The notes below the pieces were generated by a model, which was given only the letters and a program-made list of their open reading frames with translations, made no database searches and had not been told where the DNA came from. A stretch of 64,000 nucleotides of DNA from Malurus cyaneus samueli (lineage: Eukaryota; Chordata; Aves; Passeriformes; Maluridae). The stretch is from contig CM019214.1 in assembly GCA_009741485.1 (NCBI GenBank), forward strand, positions 57,268,894 through 57,332,893. The letters are read 5' to 3'. Both the position numbers and the translations under genes were made by a program. Positions 23,012 to 36,031 of this stretch are shown here, piece by piece (position 1 is the stretch's first letter; every line of letters begins with the position of its first letter).

Positions 23012-26000
23012 CCACCTCTCTCCCTCTGCCTTTTCTTTGTCTCCAAGCTTGCCTCCCCGCAAAAATCAAAATTTTACAAAATGAAGGGAAACTTTCTGTA
23101 GCCCAAGCATTAAAGGGGATAAAAGCAAATGTGTCCATCAGTTTGGCTATTAAGAGCAGCTGCACCAGAGACGGTTGACCACCAAATGGTATCCTAGCAA
23201 CCTACAGTAGCATCGTTATACATACTGCTATCAAGCCAAATTTATCCTTTTCAATATCTTAGCTTCAAGAGCTCAGGGATGAATACAGAGCAAAGGATGG
23301 AAATGGTGCCTATGAGAAAGACAACGTGGGGTTTTAATTTAAGCAGAGGTTATATGGAATGCCTGTGTTAAAGGAATAAAGAACATCACATTTTTGTGAC
23401 AAGGGAAGATACCTTCCTGTGGTAAGGCACCAGACAATTATGGATCAATTTGCTTTCAGAATACTAATCCTGTGTATATTTTAGCTTGGAATAAAACTTG
23501 CAATATGTCATGTCTTTAATTCCATTTAAATATTTCCATTTAATTAGGAAAGGGTATGGGGAATTAATTTTTAATTATTCAAACTTTCTAAATCTTTAAA
23601 AAATATCTAGGCAATTTCACCTATAAGTTGTAGCTTTCAAAAAAAATAGCTGTTATTGTTTCTAATACTAAATTGGAAAATGACAGTTCTGTTAATAAAT
23701 TCCCAAAATTGAGCAGTTCCACCTTTTTATATCATAAATTGCTTTTATTCCCTTTTATATTTAGATTCATTGATCCTGCATTGTCTGTGTAATTTACCAA
23801 TTTGCTTAATGATCATGACTGTAAATAGCTTTGTCAAAGAGAGGAAAACTGAACTTATGTGCAGATTAATTACAGGATATTCCCTTTTTACTGTTTTCAG
23901 CAAATATTGGAAAAACCTGCTAAGCATTTAGACCTTACCCATCATAAGGGCTGGACTCTCCTGTCCAGAGCAAATGAGTGTGGTTTCACTGATCCTAGGT
24001 GAAGTGAGGACCTCTGACCTCAACTCGGGGTTTGGCTGAATGTAACAAAATTACTGACAATGCAGACAGAACACGACCTCAAGCACAACCAAACCATCTC
24101 CCTTCAGTAGCAGAGGTACTGCCAACTAAGTTGCAAATATCGGGGCAGTGTGTAAAGCTTCTGATCACTGATCATTTTTAACTTACAGTCCAAACGTTAT
24201 CCTTGCAGAGGATACACACCACAGGGAATGGATTTACAAAGCTGTGTTTTATTATATAATAAGCGTTTTTGTATTCACCAGAAAATCTGCGCAAAAAAGA
24301 TTTCCACATGACACCCTGCAGTAGAGGGCTCTTTGGAGATTCAGCTGGGGAAGAAAAAAAACCCACACAAGAAACCCAAACCACTAAATTATTCACTTTT
24401 TAAAATGGCATAATTGAAACAAGTTTTTAATCCAACATTCAGTCTCTCCCTTAATTTGTATTTCTAATTCCCTTCAATAATCTGGTTTGGAACAGCCTAT
24501 TTAGCCTCCTGTCCTCTATTATTTATGTAGATGACAGCAATCCCCCATCTTCTCCAAATATTCTGTCAATCTCTAGTTACTACTGGCAGTACTTCTTCAT
24601 CACATCAGTCGATATCTTCCTTAGTTTCCAAGAAAAGAGTCTGCCATAGGCATATTTTAATTTGGTAGAATAATTTATCCTACTCTATGCAGTTCCATCT
24701 TTACCATCTAACTCTGCCCCCAAATGCCGGTGCATTTATGTAGCCAATCACAGAGTAAAAAAATTATATAATCACCCAAACAACACTTTGGCTTCTTGTA
24801 ATCTGGCTGCCTCTATGCATACTCTGTGTTTCTGATTAGTGTTCCCTGAGCAATATATCAAAGGAAAACTGGACAAGAAAGAGCCTGAGAGCTGACAGAA
24901 AAGCTGCCCTCTGTAAGTCTGCAGCCACATTGACTGAAATCTGTAACATATGTGCTGAATATTTGCCTGTGGAACAAATATGTCTTCAGCAGCTTAGGCT
25001 ATATCAGCAGGAAAACAGTCCACACCTCTTTAAAAAGGTATATATAGATATAGTCAATAAGGTAAGCTATAGTTTGCTGCATGCACGTGAATATATATGA
25101 AGACATAGTAAAAGTTTCTGTAGTCTCCAAACCAAGTGTGCATCTCGAAACATTGTGTGGATTTTCAAAGCATCTAATTTCTGCTTTAATTTATTTGGTT
25201 AGTCTGATCTTTGTTAAGAGATGAGCTAAGGATGCAGTAATCCTATATCAGCAAATCTTCAGTGGATTCTTTACAGACGTCTTAAACAAGTATCTTTCAA
25301 GGATATTAGTAGATTAACACCAAAAAAAAAACCCAAAACATAAGAAAGAGAATACCATCATTGGTAAGAAGATAAAGCAGCCCTTAGTTTCACATTCTTC
25401 ATGACAAAATGTTAGAGGAAACAGACAAGTCTTCAGAAGCATAAGCCAATACAAAAGCAGAGCAATTAAACCGAATTCTTAGAAAGGAATCAGAGTAGGC
25501 CTTTGAATTTTTATGTGATACTAAATTCATGTTTCAAGGATATTAACAACTTGGCAGCTAAATGAACAGAAGAACCACTTGAGAAAAATCATATCTAAAA
25601 AATGCTAGAACAATCCAGTTTGATTGATTAGTGTAGAAATTTATGAAAGCATTATATGAATTGTTGGGGGTTTTTTTGTAATAACAAAAACTGGATTTAG
25701 TGATTTGAGTGGTCATTTCCATTCCTAAAAATCTGTGTTCACCTAGATTGTAATTAAATTCTGGGTAAAGTAGTTTCACACAAGTGAAATTCCTGGGAGA
25801 ATTTGGTGCCATCTCTTAGGCATTTTAACCTTGAGAATTTTTAAAGTAGAAGACAAGCCTGTCCCCTTCAAGAGTCTTTTATCTGTATCATGCATCAGAA
25901 AACGTCTGCACTTTATAAATCATATGCAGTAAAGAAGATGTCCTATCTTTGTGGGCAGAGTGTGAGAAAAAAGAAAAAAGAGGCAAAAAAAAAAGGCAAA

Positions 26001-29000
26001 ACAACATCCATATAATTTTAGCTGCAATTCTAGTTTGCTTGGCAAAGGAAGTTCCAACCATTGACAGGCAGGCCTTCTGCCATCTGTGTTAAGTGGGTGC
26101 ATTGCAAGCACCTGGAGCTGCAATGAATACTTTCCTTTTTAATTCTTTCTTGCAAAACAGATGGGAAAAAGCACAGCTAGTAGTGTTATGCTGTGTTTAA
26201 ATATGAGAAGTCCATCATTTAGTCTCACTGTTGCTTTTCAGCCTGACACCTATATATTTAGACTCCCAGGTTTTTAATTTTTTCTTCCTGCTTACTCAGG
26301 ACGCTGTTGTAGTGAGCTACTTGCAAAGAACTGGAAAGAGGCCACGAGTGACCTACTGCTTATGCAATGGCAGTGCACTGATTAGAGGAGATTATAGTTT
26401 TCTGAATGCAAACCTCTAGTTTAATGAGCGTTTTAAGGGCAATGAAAGAAATCATGTTATCTCTAAGCCCTAGGAAGGTACAGGACAAATAGGAGGATTC
26501 ACAGATGTGCAAATTCAAATGTCAAAAAAAAGAGATAATTATAGTCTTGCAAAGATGTTTCTTATATATATGTCTCTAAAACCCCCCAACAAAACAACAA
26601 AACAGACTAAAGTTTATAAGGTCCCATTTCCCCAAAGACTTGAAGGAGAAAAAGGTACCTTTGAAGTGGCATTAGGAACCTTAAACTGAAAAGAGCAAAA
26701 CAGGAAAATCCTGCATAACAAACTAAAAGCACATGAGATTTTGTAGGGACCTGAGGGTTTCTGACCAAAGGTTCCTAACTGGTAACTTTGTGTGTGCAGC
26801 AGACCAAGTGGGTTTTTTTTTCTGAAGTATCAATAATCAGTTTGGGACACAAAACATTGGCAAAATAAATAGGTGTGCTCAAATCAAAGTTGGAATATCT
26901 CAGCTCTCATCTTCTTATGTAGCGGGGAGGGGATATAGATGTGTTCTAGAAGTTTTTCAAGCGAGCAGTAGCCCAGTTTGCAAAAGAAGCCCAGAATATT
27001 AAATTTAGAGGAGAGAAGGCAGTTTGTTTTTCCTCAGCTATTTCTACCCTTGCTATGTAGTGCCTCTCTAAAGTAAAATGCAGAGGGAGAGCTGCTGTAC
27101 AGCAGTTATGATGGCTGAGACACAACACTGAGATGCAAAACCTGTACATTTTAAACCTCTGCAGTCTGATGACAGCCTGAAACACAGCTCTCCTGCATAA
27201 GAACTATACCTTATTAGAAAGTAATGCAGAAAGTACCATGGCACAGGCTCTGAATTCTAGCTTTGCTGAGGTACTTTGAGTTATCCCAACTCTTTTTCAT
27301 TTCCTTTTACTTAAAATTTCCAAATCAAACCATTTATAGTAGCCATAATCTGCTAGTGATCAAAAGCTGCTGAGTGAAATACCCTGATACATCTTCAAAC
27401 TCATTATTTCCCAAGAAGTCAGGATAATGGGCTGAACAGACGAATCAAATATATCATCTGGATTATCTTCCAACTCAATGCTCTGAAATCAAAGATAAAC
27501 ACAGCAGCAATCAAAATTTCAGAAGAACTGTAAGATTAGTACGAAATTCTTCCCACTCCCTGCATCCTGTTTTCCCAGTATTGAAAAAGAAAAAAAGTAA
27601 AAAAAAAATAAAAACAAAGTAATAACTTACCAGCTTTCCTTTGGAATCACTAGGAAGGAGACAAAGATTATTTTCTTTTTATTTTTATGAAGTAAAAGTT
27701 AAGATTTCTGTGGAATAAGTAGGTGAGAATTGGTCACTAACATTTAGAATGTTAAAAGCTGCTGAAATTTTCTCTCAAGACATGAGATTCAGCAACATAT
27801 GAGAAAGTTCATCTGTTTCCTTACTTTTATTTTCAAACTTTTTAAACTATTCAAAGTATTATGGCCTATGTTTGGTAAAGGTGTACACAATATATCATGA
27901 ATGATGCATAGATGAAATAAGACGTTATTTCTTAATGGACATTTTTTTTTGTAGCAGAATCAGACAATTTCATTATTATTATTTTAAAGTTACATTTACA
28001 ATATATTTATAGAAACATAGGAAACCATTAAGCAATTAAACCATTAGATCTGGAGTTAATTAATAAAACAAGTCTTGTGGTAATTCACTAAAGGGAATTT
28101 AGTTTTTTCGAAGTGTTGCATTGAGCCTTTGAGATGTTATTTCTAATTACTTGGTCATGAAAGAAGAATTTAATAAAATCCAGCAGAATATGGTTGATGC
28201 TAAGACAAATCATCTCTTTAAATCAACAGTTTCCAAAGTTTTATATCCCCTCTGTCTTTAAGTAGTTAAGAAAAACTGATATTCAGTATTCTTCCAGTGC
28301 AAAGAAAAGAGATTAATATTTATGAATTATGACTCAGATTAAGATTTATATATTCATTCCACAAAAGTAAGCTTACTGAATCACCATTTCTCCCCACCTG
28401 AATTGCAGGTACTTTTTGCTTGGAAGGAAACTGAATTTAAAAATACATATTTTGCAGTGGGCATACTAAGTTTTAAAACACAGCTTCTGATGGCTGAGTG
28501 GCAGAGAAAGGCAACTACCAAGTTTGCAAGTAGATTTTCTCTCAGGAATAATTTCCATTCTACAAGCTGAACTTGGAACAACAATACAAGAAAATTTTAG
28601 AAAGTTTTATTTAATTGCATAGTTTTCCTACTTTTTAAGGACAGTGTGTTCTTTTAATTATTGTTGTCATCACCATCATCATTAAATGTTTGTGTAAATA
28701 GTAGAGCAAAAACCAAAACACAAAATGAAAAAAATGGACTGTTTAGTCCTGAAGTAACTTCCTACTCTTTCTTTATGCTGATGTTTTATCTTACTTTCTG
28801 TGCTTTCTTCAGTTACAAATTCTTCTGTACCAGTATCTAAATGCCTGAGATGTTTTATATGACTGTGTCTTATTAAACCACCTTTGACCTCAAGAATAAT
28901 ATTACTGTGTTATTACAAATGTTTAACATTTTTTTTTATATTTGATGAATTCATAAATTTATAATTTAATAATACCTGTTATGTTTCTTTGGGTTTTGTT

Positions 29001-30408
29001 ATTATCTATTATGCATGTGCATCCCACAGAAAATAAGGAATCCAATGTGATTCTAAAGCTCTAAATTTCCAACACCTTTGAAAACAAGGTCGTATTAAAG
29101 CCAGATAAAAATAAGTTTTTATTTAGAATCACAGAAATTCTTGAATTTAGTGCTATTTTTGGCATTTAACTTTATAATTATTTGTTAACAGCTGTGTAGG
29201 ATATACAAGATATTTAATTCTTGTAAATATGTATTGGATAAAAGTCCACATACAAGTCTCTGTGTGAGGTGTTCAGTTTGGGTTAGTTTTTTAAAAAATT
29301 TATTATTTTTAATATAAATTTTTCACATTTTCTTGAAAGTTTTATGTCAGCATTTAGTAGGGAATGATGGGCATCTTAATGGGCAGTAGTGTAACTGAAG
29401 TTCAATCACTAGGACTAAATAAATGTAGGTATAAAATAGAAATATATGCAGTACCAATAAACACAATACAGTAAAGGCTCTTACGGAATACTGCCCTTTC
29501 TTTTCCTTTGCTTTTTCTACAATGGAAATTGTAGCTTTGGGAATCCTGATGTCTTTTAATGTTGTTATGACATGGTGCTGCAGCCAAATTGTAGGAATGC
29601 AAGAATAAGAAGGGAATTTGCCATCCTAAACACCATGTCAGTGTTTCAGTTAGCTATGAAATATTGTGAATCAGGATGCATCAGTAGTGCATTTAAAATA
29701 TTTAATGATCTAACTCTTTCAAAGTGTGATCGTATGCAAAATAGTTATTCAATACAACTTTCTGTCTGTGTTAGAGGTGACTTTTTCCTGGAGACTTAAT
29801 GTTTTTGAAATTATCATTGAATATACCCTCATTTTTCAAGCAGTTCTAGTTTAAAAAAATATATTAGATTACTGAATAATCAAAAGAAATCAAAATTTTG
29901 TTCATGCTCCCCAAATCATGGGTTTATGTTAACTTTCTTTTTTTCCATCATCAAAAATATTTTAATGATGCCAAATAAACTAACTCTATTGTTCTATAAA
30001 GCATAACGATAATCAGAGGAAAACTAGAGCTCTTGAGGAAAAGTTAGGCAATAATTTAAAATGGGATATCCAGATATTTTACATTGGTGGCTAAAGCAGT
30101 AAGGCAAAGGATCTTGAAAATCTGTTATAAAATGACTCCGTGCTGGAGCTTTTCCAATCAGCAGCATATCTTTGCCCAAAGTACAGGACAATTTAGTTTG
30201 GAAGGGCTGGAGTTTGAACATGGATATTCGCTTCTGGGGTACCCTGATTCAGGGGTCTGAGAGCCTGCTTTTCCCACAGCGGAAAGCATCACTTACAAAT
30301 GGAGAATCCTCAGACACAGACAGTAGGTGACAGGTTGACTTGTGGCACAGTCATAGAATTGAAACATGATAATAAAAATACTCTTTGAAACAATCATTAC
30401 TGTTTGTT
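23012..30408. other. AT-rich unique sequence with weak exon candidates
   Basis: No recognised gene or repeat. On the minus strand, segments 27649-27631, 27482-27383 and 24344-24187 are bounded by good splice signals (details in findings). Other frames (60-84 codons) are unremarkable. Confidence 0.45.
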
Positions 30409-30524
30409 AAAAAAAAAAAAAAAAAAAAAAACAACAAAAGAAAACAACAAAAAAACCCCCCAAAAAACAACAAAACAAACAAACAAAAAACAAACAAACA
30501 AAAAAACCAAACAAACAACACAAA
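30409..30524. repeat. A23 followed by (AAAC)n-type tract
   Basis: A23 at 30409-30431, continuing as about 93 bp of A with C interruptions (AAAC, AAAACC, a CCCCCC run). Of the same type as the tracts at 1645, 7523 and 36002. Confidence 0.95.
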
Positions 30525-33105
30525 ATCAAGCTCTTAAATGGAAGAAAAACATATAAGCATGTCTGAAAAAAAAAAACTTTTCACAAGAACTTTCCTCATT
30601 ATTTAATATGAACATATGAACTTTTAGCTGATTTCTTCCTCATTCCTGATAAGATTAACTGGAAAACAAGCCCTCTATTTGCATAATAATTCCAAGGTTT
30701 AAGATTTTAGTTTAATTTCAAATTTAAATAAAAATGAGACTCAACAAATTTTACATGATTAAACATAAAAGAAGTCTTGAAAGTGGATAGTTTAACCACA
30801 TAATGTTCTGTAACTGTTTCTCAAAGTGAAGAAGTACTCTTTTAAAGATACTAGTTATAACTCTCATCAGAGATGTGGAAACTGAATTCTTGGTCAATTT
30901 AAACATGGGTTTATTGTACCCGGAGATTTTGGTTATTCAGTAAGATATTTTCCCTTTCCTTATGAATCTAAAACGTATTCCAGGTTACATTCAATTTATA
31001 AAGTTGTTATCTGTGGGTTGGAGGAAAACACTTTCTAAATGAAAATGGTAAGTTGAAAATGAAGATCAGTTACAAGATTTTCTTTCTGAGAAATTCTTCA
31101 TTTTCAATACTGAAGCCAAGATGTGTTGTAAAGTAGGAATCTGAGAATGCAAATTTAAAAAGGGAACAGTAGGAGGATGCTATTTTGGGAGTGATTGCTG
31201 GCCAAAGTCTGATGATAATCAGGTGATTGTATAAAAAAAAATTGTATTAGGAGTGATCATTTAGAAATAAGGCTGATTTATTATAACCTGAAATTCTTCA
31301 GGATTGTTGTCTGAGTAATCATTTTTGTTATCCATTTCCTATACAAAATTCTGCTTCAGAATGTAGTCCATCTTATCCACCTTAGGTGGATAAAATGTAT
31401 ATATACCTTTTAATGCATGAAATGAAGAATTTTGAGCATTCAATTCATCTGAAAAAAACCCAACCCTGAGATAATAGTACTATTTATTGAATTTGGAAAG
31501 CTATCTCTGACTATCATAATAGAGAATTTGTCTAACTAATAGTGATCATCTGATCAATATTTAGGAAATTAATATTTTTAACACTTTTTTTTGCAGTAAA
31601 TGGACAGAGAATTTCTTAAGATTAAACAGTAAATAATCTCACTGCTATTGTATCAGATAAATATAAAGATATATGGGATGTAATTTTCTTTGACAAAAGA
31701 GTGAATTTGAGTGCATGTCTTTATATAGGTTAAAACAAAATACATTAAAAGGCCATTTTTCTATCATCTACTCTTCTACTGTTTGGATTTAAAAAAAAAT
31801 AAAAGCAAAAAAAAAGTAGCAAAACCAGCATTTTAGGGGAATTTTGGACATATAATTTCATTACAGTTACATTTTAGAAAGCCTCGCAAATCAGATTCAA
31901 AAGCAGATTTAGACAGAGAAATGCATTGTTTCAAGTCACCAAATGGACAAAGGAGTAGAATAACAAAGATTCTCAGTGCTACAGCTTAAGTCTGAATGTC
32001 TTTTAAACCCTTTGCTTCTGCACGCGTTCCAAAGACCTGTTCTGACTTTAGCATACAGAAAGGCAATTGATATAAATTTGGACACACAGTCTTCGTGTTA
32101 TTTTTTTAATTTTTGAATAATTCTTTAAGATATTCCCCTCTTAGGTATGTACACCTTTTGAAATTATAGTAGTGGAATTTGCATGGATTCATATGAAGGC
32201 ATTTTTTGTTTAATTCATGTTGTACAAACACCCAAGGAGGAGTCAAATGATTCATACTTCTTCCTAGAAGTAATTAGGTACATTGTCTACTTAACGCCAG
32301 CATACTTAACTGTATGAACTGGAAGTAAATATTCAAATGTTAATCAGTTTTCAATGTGTCCAGCACTGGTTTGCTCTTTTCTTTATACAATACAGGAGGT
32401 TAAAGATAAGCCACACTCTCACTAAGGAACCTGCCTATTAAAACATTATGCAAACATCTTTTATTTAGCCTCTCTTTTTCTTTCATTCTCAATGGTAGGG
32501 TGATCTCTCTTCCTCTAAGAGTCTGGCATGTCTTCAGACACAGCAAAGTTTGCTTTTTTCCAGCATTTTAACTCATCTATTTTTAGAAAGAATAACTTTT
32601 TCATAGAAGGATTAGAAGCCAAATATTTTCAATAGGTAAAGAAATTATCTATATGACTCTCAGATTGAAAATCAAAAAAGAAAAGCAGACCAACATGAAA
32701 AGCACACAACAGTTTTCACAAGAAAATTATATATTATTCAAGTGATAAATAAAATCGATCCATATTTTCCCTTGCTCAACACTTCTGGCCTTGGAAATAT
32801 GAGTGGGGTTTGATTCTGCTTTATGGTATTTTCCAATATTTATTTGAAAAGTAAAATGGACCCTCAGTTTTTCCATGCCACATAAGCCACAGAGCTTCAG
32901 CAACATGGAGAAGCTACAAAGCCATAGGTACCATTTGTCCCAAAGATGCTCCTTTGTGCCACATAATCTTTCATTATGATAAGCAAAATTATGTGTGCCA
33001 CTTTCATATTAAGTTTACCTACTGGAAAGAAGGTCCTGGATTCTGGTTTAGTCTCCAGCAGCTCTGCTGTAAAGAGTTGTAAGCCATCATAGTTACAAAT
33101 ACATC
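30525..33105. other. AT-rich unique sequence with a palindrome
   Basis: No open frame above 78 codons and no repeat recognised. Contains the 21-bp inverted repeat at 31373-31393. Confidence 0.5.
31373..31393. repeat. 21-bp perfect inverted repeat
   Basis: Two 10-bp arms (TTATCCACCT and AGGTGGATAA) around one T. Each arm holds a GATA-type site (TTATC/GATAA) and a CACCT/AGGTG half-site of the kind bound by ZEB/Snail zinc fingers. The symmetry is seen; the binding is inference. Confidence 0.95.
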
Positions 33106-33358
33106 TGATATCTGCTGGGGTAATTTTCTTCACAGTGGCTGCTGTGGGGCTGTGCCTTGCATTTGTGCTGAATACAGGGTTGGTAACACAGAGATGCTTT
33201 TGTTACTGCTGAGCAGTGCTTTCACAGAGTCCAGACCTTTTCTGCTTCTCACAGTGAAAAGATTGGGGTGCACGAGGAGCTGGGAGGAGACACAGCCACA
33301 GCAGGTGACCCCAGCTGTTCAAAGGGATTTCACAGACCATATGGCATCATGCTCAGCA

Positions 33359-33364
33359 TATAAA
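33359..33364 (+). promoter_or_regulatory. LTR TATA box
   Basis: TATAAA inside the solo LTR at the usual U3/R position, followed by a purine-rich stretch. Intact in sequence; activity unknown. Confidence 0.6.
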
Positions 33365-33544
33365 GGTGGGGAAGAAGAAGGAAGTGGTAGATGTTCAGAG
33401 TGATGGTATTTCTCTTCCCAAGTCACTGTTGCACGTGATGGAGCCTTGCTTTCCTGCAGGTGACTGAACACCTGCCTGCCCATGGGAGGTGGTGAATGAA
33501 TTCCTTGTTTTGCTTTGCTTGTACATGCAGCTTTTGCTCTACCC

Positions 33545-33550
33545 ATTAAA
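33545..33550 (+). terminator. LTR polyadenylation signal (ATTAAA)
   Basis: ATTAAA about 180 bp downstream of the TATA box in the same LTR, followed by TGTCTTTAT. It matches the conserved position in this LTR type. It could act as a transcript end for plus-strand transcription. Confidence 0.55.
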
Positions 33551-33678
33551 CTGTCTTTATCTTGACCCATCAGTTTTCTCACTTTTACCCTTCCTAGTCC
33601 CTCCTCCATCCTGCAGTGGAGTGAGAGTGAATGAGCACCTGGTGAGGGCCTCGTTGCTGGCTGGGGTTAAGCACGACA

Positions 33679-34225
33679 ATCGCTCTTACAAATCACTTTT
33701 GTAACAGTACACTAAAGACACCAGTGTTGTTCTATACTAGCTGAAACTCCTATTATTCATTATTTTGGGTGGACATCTAATATAACTGAACACAAGCACT
33801 GGCTGTTCCCAGTTGCCAGACTCATCCTTCATTGGCTCCAGAAAATGAGGACTATGGATGTAGCATATAGCCATTATTTCTCTCCATCTCAGTTACCTGT
33901 CCAAAGTACAAATTGAATAAAGATTGGAATACAGCTGAGTCACATTTTAGCAATTCAGGAACGGTATGGAGTGCTCTGGACATGCCCTTTGACCATTACA
34001 ATCCTAAATTAAGCACTAACTGTCATTACCAGCTCTTGCCAATCTTTGTAATTTGAAAGTAACTGGAGAACTGGTCTTTAAGTCAGAAGATAAATTCAAC
34101 ATCTTTTGTTTCCCTCAAATTAAACTCTAATAATTACTACAAGTAATTCAGGGTCTGTCTGTCGTATTGATCCCACAGTTTTGTAAAAGTATTTTTCACT
34201 GACTGTAGTACACTGACTGTAGGTT
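33679..34225. other. Unique sequence, no gene seen
   Basis: No open frame worth noting. A 14-bp tandem duplication (CACTGACTGTAGTA, then CACTGACTGTAGG) lies at 34197-34222. Confidence 0.5.
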
Positions 34226-34290
34226 TCTTTGTTTTTTTTTTTTTGTTGTTTGTTTTTTTTGTTTGTTTTTTTATTACTTTTTTTATTTAT
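34226..34290. repeat. T-rich low-complexity tract
   Basis: T runs with G interruptions and a few A, of the TTTG/TTGTT type. Confidence 0.9.
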
Positions 34291-36001
34291 GAATGTCTTA
34301 GGATTTAAAACTAGTTATAAATATTATAAAAAAAGAAAATGGAAAGTAAAATTCTGAGTAGAAACATCAAAGAAAGATTAAACATGCAAAATCAGCATCT
34401 CTTACATTTAAATACTATTCCTTAACTAAACTAAGTATTATATTAGTGAAATATTGCAGCCTCCAAGGATTATCCTGGTGAATTCTTCCCAGAACAATCC
34501 CCAAAACTCAACAGCCTAGTTTAGTTTTAGGCAGCTAATTAAAGCAATTCATTTAGCAGTGTACATTCCTTCTACACCTAGTGGAGAAAGCAAGGAGATC
34601 ACAGAGGGCTGAATAACCTCTGCAAGGGATATGGTTTCTTTCTCCATGAACCATATTGAGGATTGAAAAAGCAATTATTAAGGTGCTTACTGTTAGTCAT
34701 GGTGTCTTCACACAGAAAATAAACACAAGGAATAAAGTAATGGCCATGGTACAGAGCCACCTTCATCAGAAAGTCCTTAGAACATATTATCTCACTTAAG
34801 GTTTTTTTGTTTGCTTGTTTGTTTTTTAAATAATTTTTATTAAAAGTACATTTTTTTTCCTTTCTGCTGACAAATCTTGCTGATTGCATATTGAAACTGA
34901 CAGTTTCGGTTAAAGCCTAAACAGACAGACAAAGCCTAAAGAAAAAAATATTAGAAATACTGTTACTTCGGTGACATCAAGAATAAAGGAATTAATAAAA
35001 ACTCTTTATGGGTTCTAGTCAATGCAACTTAAATATTTTATTAATGCTTCTAGGAATTTTTATCACTACAGAGATTTCTGTTCACTGAGCAGAGTTGTTA
35101 TGTAAATCTTTTTTATAAAAAAGTACCCAATGACTTTGTTGCTATATATAAAAAATACTTCCCGATGTTTCCCTAGGATTGCTTTTATTAATGATAAACG
35201 CACAGCTCTTCCCTTGCAAAAATGTTAAGAATTGAATACTATTACCTAAGACTCAGTGTTCGATTAAACAAAAATAATTTGGTATGGATTGAGTCAGATA
35301 CCATCTAATCTATATCATGTGACTTAGAAGGCTTTGCTACTTAATTCGATGCAGATATTTTGATCAGAAGAGTTCAGAAAAATCTTATCTAGATTTCATG
35401 GCTGAGGCAGAATATGAAGACATCACAGTACAGGGGCTTTTTCATTGTGTAATATATTGTTAGGGTCCTTATTTAGGAGACCAGAACCCAACCCATTAGG
35501 TCCAATGCTAAAAGCAGATTTGAATTAATGATTTTACAACAGAGCATGTAAATGACAGCTGAAAAACACTCTTCTGCAAAAGCCTTTCCAATATTTTTTG
35601 GAACACCTAGTTCCTTCCTGATACTGAAACTCTATTTTGTCAGGAACAAAGGATCATCAAATCACAAGTACAGCCAGCGAAATGGATCCTGGTCCTTAGC
35701 CCAATTTTTATACATTTACTGGACAGCAGGAACCTGAAGTTTCTCCTGCATTTGGCTGTGACTATTTTTTGAGCAGCATGATCCAATACAAGTGGGCCTT
35801 TACAGCAAAACAGTCACACAAACAATAAATATTTCAGTGGGTTTCACATCAGGCAGGACACAGACAAGTGGCATAGACCAGATATTATTCAGTTACTCTC
35901 AAGTAACCCATCTTTCAGTCCTGTTTAACTCCAAAATTTATCCAGTCTTGAACTTTAAAACACTGCACAATAAACCCAGAGTAGTGGCAAGATGGAAAAT
36001 T
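34291..36001. other. AT-rich unique sequence, no gene seen
   Basis: Frames of 61-96 codons only, none with a domain. A T-rich patch lies at about 34801-34860. Confidence 0.5.
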
Positions 36002-36031
36002 TAAAAAAAACAAAAAAACAAAAAAACAAAA
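36002..36031. repeat. A-rich (AAAAAAAC)n tract
   Basis: About 30 bp of A with single C interruptions. Confidence 0.9.

Larger units (their letters stand above)
33106..33678 (+). mobile_element. Solo LTR of an avian endogenous retrovirus
   Basis: About 573 bp matching an avian ERV LTR type I recognise by its phrases: 'aattttcttcacagtggctg', 'gttactgctgagcagtgctt', 'ccttttctgcttctcac', 'agaccatatggcatcatgct', 'gagtgatggtatttctcttc', 'gaatgaattccttgttttgc', 'attaaactgtctttatct', 'cagttttctcacttttaccc', ending 'ggctggggttaagcacgaca'. It keeps a TATA box (33359-33364) and an ATTAAA polyadenylation signal (33545-33550) in the expected order for plus-strand reading. No gag, pol or env, primer-binding site or partner LTR was seen nearby, so it is a solo LTR. 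The left end is somewhat deleted and I could not match a target duplication. Frames of 71-96 codons across it are artefacts. Confidence 0.88.

Noticed and set aside
22831..23165. Minus-strand frames of 71 and 97 codons
   Set aside because: Low-complexity Phe/Leu/Ile translation of the TAAAA array.
30279..30330. Exon-like segment after 'gcttttcccacag' with a GTAGGT or GTGACA donor
   Set aside because: The donor is poor and the segment is isolated; the open frame is too short to mean much.
33152..33704. Overlapping frames of 71-96 codons
   Set aside because: All lie within the solo LTR and reflect its composition.
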